Source: Candidatus Poribacteria bacterium (GTDB taxonomy: Bacteria; Poribacteria; WGA-4E; WGA-3G). Taken from it: a stretch of 64,000 nucleotides of DNA. The DNA lies in the NCBI GenBank assembly GCA_022826805.1, contig JAJDUH010000065.1:20286-84285 (forward strand), read 5' to 3'. Within the stretch, counting starts at the first letter, position 1, and the number at the start of each line of letters is the position of its first letter. The position numbers were made by a program, and so were the translations under genes. Positions 58,933 to 64,000 of the stretch are shown piece by piece. The notes beneath the pieces are model-generated. The model did no database searches. It saw only the letters and a list, made by a program, of their open reading frames with translations, and was not told where the DNA came from.

Positions 58933-61599
58933 ATGAAAAAACATCTACTGAAGATTGAAATTATACGGTCTACATTCATCATATCGCTAATCTGTGGCGT
59001 GCTGATACAAGGAACAGCATACGCCCAACTGATGCCACCGGAAGAGGTCTTGGGATTTGAGGTCGGTGCGGATTATAAAGTGGCAGGATGGCAGACGGTT
59101 TCTGATTACATGCGGCATGTTGCTGAGAACTCGGATCGGATTCTGTTAGAAGAACTTGGGAAAACAACGGAAGGCAACGATTTTTTGATGCTGCTGATTT
59201 CTGCGCCGGAAAATCTTGAGGATCTGGCACGCTATCAACGGATCCAAAGACGACTCGCGATGCCGAATGCGCGAACAACGGAAAACAGTATAGCAGAGTT
59301 AGGGGCACTCGCGCAAGAGGGTAAAGCGGTGGTGCTAATCAACTGCAACCTACATTCCACAGAGATCGCCTCTTCGCAGATGTCAATGGAATTTGCATAC
59401 GAATTCGCGACGGCTGAGACACCGCAAATCCAAGAGATTCTTGAGAACGTGATAATTCTGCTCGTCCCTTCTGCTAATCCCGACGGTTTGAACATTGTAG
59501 TGGATTGGTATAATCGCACGGTCGATACACCTTATGAAGGTTCAGAAATTCCGTGGTTGTATCACAAATATACAGGGCACGACAACAATCGGGATTGGTT
59601 TATGCTAACGCAGGTAGAGACGCAATTGCTCACGCGCGTGCTTTACGAGGCGTGGTTTCCTGAAGTCGTTTATGACGTACATGAGATGAGTTACCGCGGT
59701 CCTCGGTTTGTGATTCCACCTTATTTTGAGCCGGTTAACCCTAACATCCCGCCGCTTTTACAACGAACGCTTTCGCTAATTGGAGCGCAGCTTGCCTTTG
59801 ATTTGACGAGTAACGGGTTTACAGGTGTGCTTTCGAGTGCTGTCTATGATACATGGTGGCACGGTGGGTTTCGGACAGTCCCATATCGGCACAATATGGT
59901 AGGCATTTTGACAGAGGCGGCGCGTGTGGAGATAGCGACCCCAATTTTCCAACCGCATCATACTTTAAAGGGGTATCGGCGCGGACTTGATAAATACACG
60001 CTTCGTACGAACTTTCCGGAACCGTGGCCCGGTGGCTGGTGGCGACTGCGAAATATCGTAGAATACGAAAAGGCGGCGGCACTGTCAATTCTGTCTTTTG
60101 TCGCTGAGCATCGGGTGATGTTGAAGACGAACTTCTACAAGATGGGACTCAGTGCAATAGCAAAAGGCACAGACGAACCGCCTCGTGCGTTTCTCATCCC
60201 GACGCAACAACGTGATTTTCACACAACTCTTAAGATGTTGGACATTTTGCAGCGCGGGGGTGTAGAGATTCACCAGGCGAACGCACCTTTTACCGCAGAT
60301 GGTGTAGAATACCCTGCGGAAACCTACGTTGTTTTGATGTCTCAACCGTTTCGGGCACACGCGAAGGACCTGCTTGAAGTTCAACGTTATCCGGAACGCC
60401 GTCCATCGCCGGAATCACCCCCAGAACGTCCTTACGACATCGCGGGTTGGACGCTGCCCTTACAAATGGGGGTCAGAACCGTCGCGGTTGTGCATCCGTT
60501 TGCGGCGGATCTAAGCCAGGTCCCTGTGTTGACACAAGTGCAAGGGAGTTTGGCGCGTGTCGCTGAACCTACGGGCTATCTGTTTGAGAACCGAACGAAT
60601 GCCGAAGCGATCGTTCTGAACCATCTGTTTAATGCAAAATTAGCAGATAACAGTCCGAAATATACCCTCTATTGGGCAAATCGGGAGGTAAATAGCGGGG
60701 GCAAAATGTTCTCACGTGGCAGCATCCTGATTAGAACGGCAGTTCCACCGCTACAGGCGGTCGAGGAGATGGCGTCGCTTGCGTCAGAATTCGGTATTCG
60801 CATTCACGCCGATGCCTCTATTGATGAAAAAATATCCGATCGGACGTTCTCAAAAGTGGGTGCACCGCGCTTGGGTCTCTACAAACCGTGGACAGCAAAC
60901 ATGGACGAAGGATGGACGCGTTGGGTCTTAGATACGCACAGATTCAGGTATAACAGCCTCACCAACGCGGAAATTCAAGCAGGGAACTTGGTGGAACGAT
61001 ACGACGCGATTATCTTGCCAGATTTGGGTGCTTCTGGGATTCTCAATGGACACGCAGCTGGAAAATTACCACCAGAGTATGTCGGCGGGATCGGTACAGA
61101 GGGGTTAGCGAATTTACGGGCGTTTGTAGAGGATGGTGGCACGCTTATCTGCCTGAATCGTGCGACAGAACTCCCTCTGAAATACTTTGGGCTTGGTGAA
61201 AAAGGGATTGTCAATGTGGTCGAGAAAAGCAATCTACCGAAGGGTGCGGTGTTTTTCTGTCCGGGTTCATTACTGCGCGTCCGGATAGATCCGAAGCACC
61301 CGATAGGATATGGGCTGGATCGGGATATGGCGATTTTCTTTAAATCGGGACCTGTTTTTGACGGGGCGCGTGGAGGTGCGAATGCTGTAGCGACGTACCC
61401 AGAGTTCAATCCGTTGATGAGCGGGTGGCTTGAGGGTGAGAAACGGATTCGGCAGAAGACTGCCTTATTGGAGACACCGCTTGGAGAAGGACACGTGATT
61501 CTTTTCGGTTTCAAACCACAGCACCGTGGGCAGTCTCATGGGACTTTTAAGTTGCTTTTCAACGCGATTTATTATAGCGCGATATCAGAGAATATGTAG
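58933..61599 (+). CDS. Secreted M14-type zinc carboxypeptidase
   Basis: An 888-residue exported protein. A signal peptide occupies residues 1-31 (ending near TAYAQ). The peptidase domain has the zinc ligands HSTE in NLHSTEIASS and the third histidine in VVYDVHEMSYRG, a GHDNNRDWF loop for substrate carboxylate, and SANPDGLNIV. The catalytic glutamate expected near EAARVEIATP is plausible at E322. The C-terminal half is unusual: an amidotransferase-like region (GGTLICLNRATEL, EGHVILFGFKPQHRG) that may regulate or bind. Probably digests peptides or modifies cell-wall components outside the cell. A possible leader ORF precedes it. Confidence 0.82.
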   Translation: MKKHLLKIEIIRSTFIISLICGVLIQGTAYAQLMPPEEVLGFEVGADYKVAGWQTVSDYMRHVAENSDRILLEELGKTTEGNDFLMLLISAPENLEDLARYQRIQRRLAMPNARTTENSIAELGALAQEGKAVVLINCNLHSTEIASSQMSMEFAYEFATAETPQIQEILENVIILLVPSANPDGLNIVVDWYNRTVDTPYEGSEIPWLYHKYTGHDNNRDWFMLTQVETQLLTRVLYEAWFPEVVYDVHEMSYRGPRFVIPPYFEPVNPNIPPLLQRTLSLIGAQLAFDLTSNGFTGVLSSAVYDTWWHGGFRTVPYRHNMVGILTEAARVEIATPIFQPHHTLKGYRRGLDKYTLRTNFPEPWPGGWWRLRNIVEYEKAAALSILSFVAEHRVMLKTNFYKMGLSAIAKGTDEPPRAFLIPTQQRDFHTTLKMLDILQRGGVEIHQANAPFTADGVEYPAETYVVLMSQPFRAHAKDLLEVQRYPERRPSPESPPERPYDIAGWTLPLQMGVRTVAVVHPFAADLSQVPVLTQVQGSLARVAEPTGYLFENRTNAEAIVLNHLFNAKLADNSPKYTLYWANREVNSGGKMFSRGSILIRTAVPPLQAVEEMASLASEFGIRIHADASIDEKISDRTFSKVGAPRLGLYKPWTANMDEGWTRWVLDTHRFRYNSLTNAEIQAGNLVERYDAIILPDLGASGILNGHAAGKLPPEYVGGIGTEGLANLRAFVEDGGTLICLNRATELPLKYFGLGEKGIVNVVEKSNLPKGAVFFCPGSLLRVRIDPKHPIGYGLDRDMAIFFKSGPVFDGARGGANAVATYPEFNPLMSGWLEGEKRIRQKTALLETPLGEGHVILFGFKPQHRGQSHGTFKLLFNAIYYSAISENM

Positions 61600-61748
61600 G
61601 TCCACGTCCAGGAGAATTTGATGCATGGGTGGTTTTAGTGAATTTTACGTTTGTCAAAACAATCTTAGACGGATTAAAATTAACTTGATGTGAAAACTAA
61701 GCAATACCAATCCTATTGATTTCACACAAGCAAAATGAGGAAGACAAA

Positions 61749-62339
61749 ATGGCAGAAACACAACAGAATCAATCAAAATCCAAATTGCTATCCGCTCAGC
61801 GTACACTCTTAACGGCTGAGGACCTGTGGAAACAACCTAACGATGGATATCGGTATGAATTGGTGAAAGGGGTAATACGTAGAATGCCACCAGCCGGATT
61901 TGAACACGGGATCCGATCGGCTAAAATCGGAAGACATCTCGACGTGCACGTTGAAAGGCATAAATTAGGTTACGTATGCGGTGCCGAAACAGGATTTAAG
62001 ATTGCCCAAAACCCGGACACCGTGCGGGCACCAGATGCAGCATTTGTTCGTCAAGCTACAATTGATGAGAGGGGTATTTCAAAGGGGTATTGGGAAGGGG
62101 CTCCTGATCTCGCTGTTGAAGTTATCTCTCCAAGGGATACCTACACTGAGGGCGCAGAAAAGGTGGACGAATGGTTAAATGCGGGGTGTGCGATGGTGTG
62201 GGTCGTGAATCCGCGTCGAGAAACCGTAGAAGTGTACCGGTCTCCTGAAGACATCACCGTTCTACACGGAGATGATATCCTTGAGGGTGGGGATGTTATT
62301 GAAGGGTTCCAGTGTAAGGTTGGAGATCTATTTGTATGA
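61749..62339 (+). CDS. Uma2 family (DUF820) endonuclease-like protein
   Basis: A 196-residue protein of the Uma2/DUF820 family, with the restriction-endonuclease fold: D in VRAPDAAFV, then DLAVEVISPRD, where the usual ExK lysine is replaced, as is common in this family. EDLWKQPNDGYRYELVKGV and GAEKVDEWLNAGCAMVWVVNP are hallmark strands. Many copies are scattered in cyanobacterial and poribacterial genomes; function uncertain. GAGGAAGACAAA precedes ATG 61749. No partner gene is adjacent. Confidence 0.85.
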   Translation: MAETQQNQSKSKLLSAQRTLLTAEDLWKQPNDGYRYELVKGVIRRMPPAGFEHGIRSAKIGRHLDVHVERHKLGYVCGAETGFKIAQNPDTVRAPDAAFVRQATIDERGISKGYWEGAPDLAVEVISPRDTYTEGAEKVDEWLNAGCAMVWVVNPRRETVEVYRSPEDITVLHGDDILEGGDVIEGFQCKVGDLFV

Positions 62340-62352
62340 GTGGTGTTAAACG

Positions 62353-63777
62353 CTATTCCTGATTCAGGTTATCATCCGAATTGTCGTCGGCATCCTGCTT
62401 GTAAACGTCCAATTTACGGTGTAGTGTTCGTACGCCTATGTCAAGGATCTTCGCTGCTTCTGTTTTATTCCCACCTGTCTCCGCGAGGGTTTTTTGGATA
62501 GCTGCTCGCTCAATTTCTGCCATAGTCATGCCGACTTTGCCGATGACCTCTTCATCGGCAAACAGGGATTTGTCTCTTTCTTGCGACTCTATTGATGCAG
62601 TGATTGGTAAAATCCCGCCCTGCGTACGCCCTTCAAGCACCTGGGCAATGGCTGAAAGCACTTCCAGCGTTTTTCTGAGGATAGCGGTTGCGTCATCCGT
62701 CTCATCAATCTGCATCCAGCTGGTATCTTCATCAGGTATTAGGGACGGGACATCATCACCCGAAGCGGAAATCGGATGAAGCGATCGGATTGCAGAGAGG
62801 ATCAGTCCCAGAATCGTTTTATAAATTGCTATATTTTCTGTTGTGATTGGATTGGCAGTTGTATCTACGACTTGTAAAGCCGTTCCCGCTTGATTCAGAA
62901 GTTCGGTCTCATCAAGGGTTTCCGTGTCGATAATATGCGTAGGTGCGAGTTGGGTACCGGAAACTTGAACAGGGAGCGCGGCAATCTGTTCAGGTTCTGT
63001 GTCTATTGGAAAATCTTTAAGTTGGAGTTTATCGGTTGTAGCGACGATGATAGCAGACTCAACAGCATTCCTGAGTTGTCGAACGTTACCTTGCCAGCTT
63101 GCACTTTGGAGGTAATTGAGTGCTTCGGGTGCTATGCCGGTAATTGTTTTTCCGTGCTCGGCACTCAATTCGGAGACGAATGTCGAAACGAAAAGCGGGA
63201 TATCCTCGCGTCGGTCGCGCAAGGGTGGGATATGGATGCGAAAGAGGTTCAGCCGATAATAGAGGTCTTGCCTAAATTTTTTTTCTTTAACGGATCTCGC
63301 AAGGTCGATGTTCGTCGCAGCGATAATTCGGACATCAACTTTGATATTTTTTTCGCCACCGAGTCGCGTGAATTCCTGGGACTCTAAGACTCGTAGAAAC
63401 TTCACCTGTACTTCGGAGGACATTTCGCCCACTTCATCAAGGAAGAGTGTCCCGCCATCTGCTTGTTCAAACACACCACGCCGTTGGGTTGTCGCCCCTG
63501 TAAAAGCCCCTTTTTCATGTCCGAAGAGTTCGCTTTGCAGGAGATCTTGATAAAACGCACCGCAATTGACTGCTTTGAAAGGTTTATTTTTACGAGGGCT
63601 TCCTTCGTGTATCGCCTCGGCGATGACATCTTTACCGACACCCGTTTCGCCTGTGATGAGCACAGTTGCTTTTGTTGGTGCGACCTGCTCGACTTGACGC
63701 AAAACTATCTGCATCGGTGCAGACTCACCGATAATGCGTCGTGAACTATCGCTGGTAACGAGTTTTGGGAGATTCAT
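62353..63777 (-). CDS. Sigma-54-dependent transcriptional activator
   Basis: A 474-residue regulator. The AAA+ domain starts at once, with Walker A GETGVGKD, the loop GAFTGA that contacts sigma-54, and Walker B GGTLFLDEVGEM. There is no receiver or other input domain before it. A linker of about 190 residues rich in acidic and threonine residues follows, then a Fis-type helix-turn-helix (GNKTEAAKILDIGVRTLHRK). It opens promoters with sigma-54. With no N-terminal sensor, the control must come from the linker or another protein. Confidence 0.9.
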   Translation of the reverse strand: MNLPKLVTSDSSRRIIGESAPMQIVLRQVEQVAPTKATVLITGETGVGKDVIAEAIHEGSPRKNKPFKAVNCGAFYQDLLQSELFGHEKGAFTGATTQRRGVFEQADGGTLFLDEVGEMSSEVQVKFLRVLESQEFTRLGGEKNIKVDVRIIAATNIDLARSVKEKKFRQDLYYRLNLFRIHIPPLRDRREDIPLFVSTFVSELSAEHGKTITGIAPEALNYLQSASWQGNVRQLRNAVESAIIVATTDKLQLKDFPIDTEPEQIAALPVQVSGTQLAPTHIIDTETLDETELLNQAGTALQVVDTTANPITTENIAIYKTILGLILSAIRSLHPISASGDDVPSLIPDEDTSWMQIDETDDATAILRKTLEVLSAIAQVLEGRTQGGILPITASIESQERDKSLFADEEVIGKVGMTMAEIERAAIQKTLAETGGNKTEAAKILDIGVRTLHRKLDVYKQDADDNSDDNLNQE

Positions 63778-63865
63778 CTTTTTTGTTTTTCCACAACATC
63801 CCTTCGTTACTGCTTACGTATGATTTCAAGTAGTTGTTGCGGGTCTTGTTTGACTTGCTTAGGAC

Positions 63866-64000
63866 TTACGCAAAATCGGTTTTTATAGCAGGAGATTTGA
63901 GTTGTTGACATAGATATTCAGAAATCAATCCATGCTTGACTTGATAAAGCGTTTGACCTTTTTGATAGGCACTACGCATGAGATGAGTCCAAACCAAAAA
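63866..64000 (-). CDS. Transposase, C-terminal end (runs off the right edge)
   Basis: The last 44 codons and TAA of a frame that continues to the right of the window. It reads VWTHLMRSAYQKGQTLYQ and EYLCQQLKSPAIKTDFA at the end. Its stop codon overlaps GGACTTACGCA, which is also the terminal repeat of the MITE-like element at 42.3 kb, so the IS ends right there. I identify it as a DDE-type transposase by this context and the basic tail; the family cannot be named. Confidence 0.55.
   Translation of the reverse strand, partial: FLVWTHLMRSAYQKGQTLYQVKHGLISEYLCQQLKSPAIKTDFA

Overview
The window reads as a chromosomal segment of a free-living or symbiont-type bacterium of about 46% GC, not a phage or plasmid. 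Housekeeping genes (transketolase, tgt, miaA, mnmA, ogt, HIT, an amino-acid ABC transporter) are mixed with families that are expanded in Candidatus Poribacteria and similar PVC/FCB-type genomes: phytanoyl-CoA-type dioxygenases, a sulfatase, an enolase-superfamily enzyme, a LamG protein, TIM-barrel sugar isomerase, aldo/keto reductase, SDRs, Uma2 and HEAT-repeat lipoproteins. The Poribacteria-like assignment is inference from gene content only.

Layout. 1-14.5 kb: transketolase start, TPR protein, LamG protein, a bactofilin-like membrane protein with a BatA-like VWA protein, a likely sugar/polyol catabolic run (isomerase, cupin, aldo/keto reductase, SDR), an unknown protein, a glycerophosphodiesterase, an HNH nuclease gene broken by one amber codon, two NAD-dependent epimerase-like genes, HIT and tgt. 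14.7-21.4 kb: ABC ATPase, PfkB kinase, a large membrane protein, a GHMP kinase resembling archaeal pantoate kinase, a sulfatase. 21.6-31.9 kb is a defence island on the minus strand: ATPase / TOPRIM / duplicated ATPase, a PhyH gene, then a type III restriction-modification locus (mod, res) with a HEPN-domain gene between mod and res. 32-41 kb: SDR, the aapJQMP-type amino-acid importer, a TPR protein, a PLP trans-sulfuration enzyme, ogt and an SCP2 protein. 41.4-50.1 kb: PhyH, VOC protein, membrane metallopeptidase, then a second possible defence/repair cluster (two DUF488 proteins and a RecQ helicase with a novel N-terminal domain and three HRDC domains) facing an AAA ATPase/PD-(D/E)XK protein. 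50.2-64 kb: miaA, mnmA, a truncated TauD gene, an enolase-superfamily enzyme, two paralogous HEAT lipoproteins, a TnpB insertion element, an M14 peptidase, Uma2, a sigma-54 activator and the end of a transposase.

The strongest non-coding signal is a dense set of small palindromic elements. Several sequence-unrelated palindromes share the same 5' head, GTAG (CTAC when read on the other strand), the signature of REP elements moved by REP-associated tyrosine transposases. They nest inside each other, sit between operon genes, supply the stop codon of mnmA and mark the break of the tauD fragment. A second, modular family forms hairpin arrays and a 40-bp tandem repeat. The TnpB element appears to have inserted into the 5' end of a lipoprotein gene, and its target motif seems to double as the -35 box of tnpB. 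All functions are assigned from sequence motifs by eye; no database search was possible.
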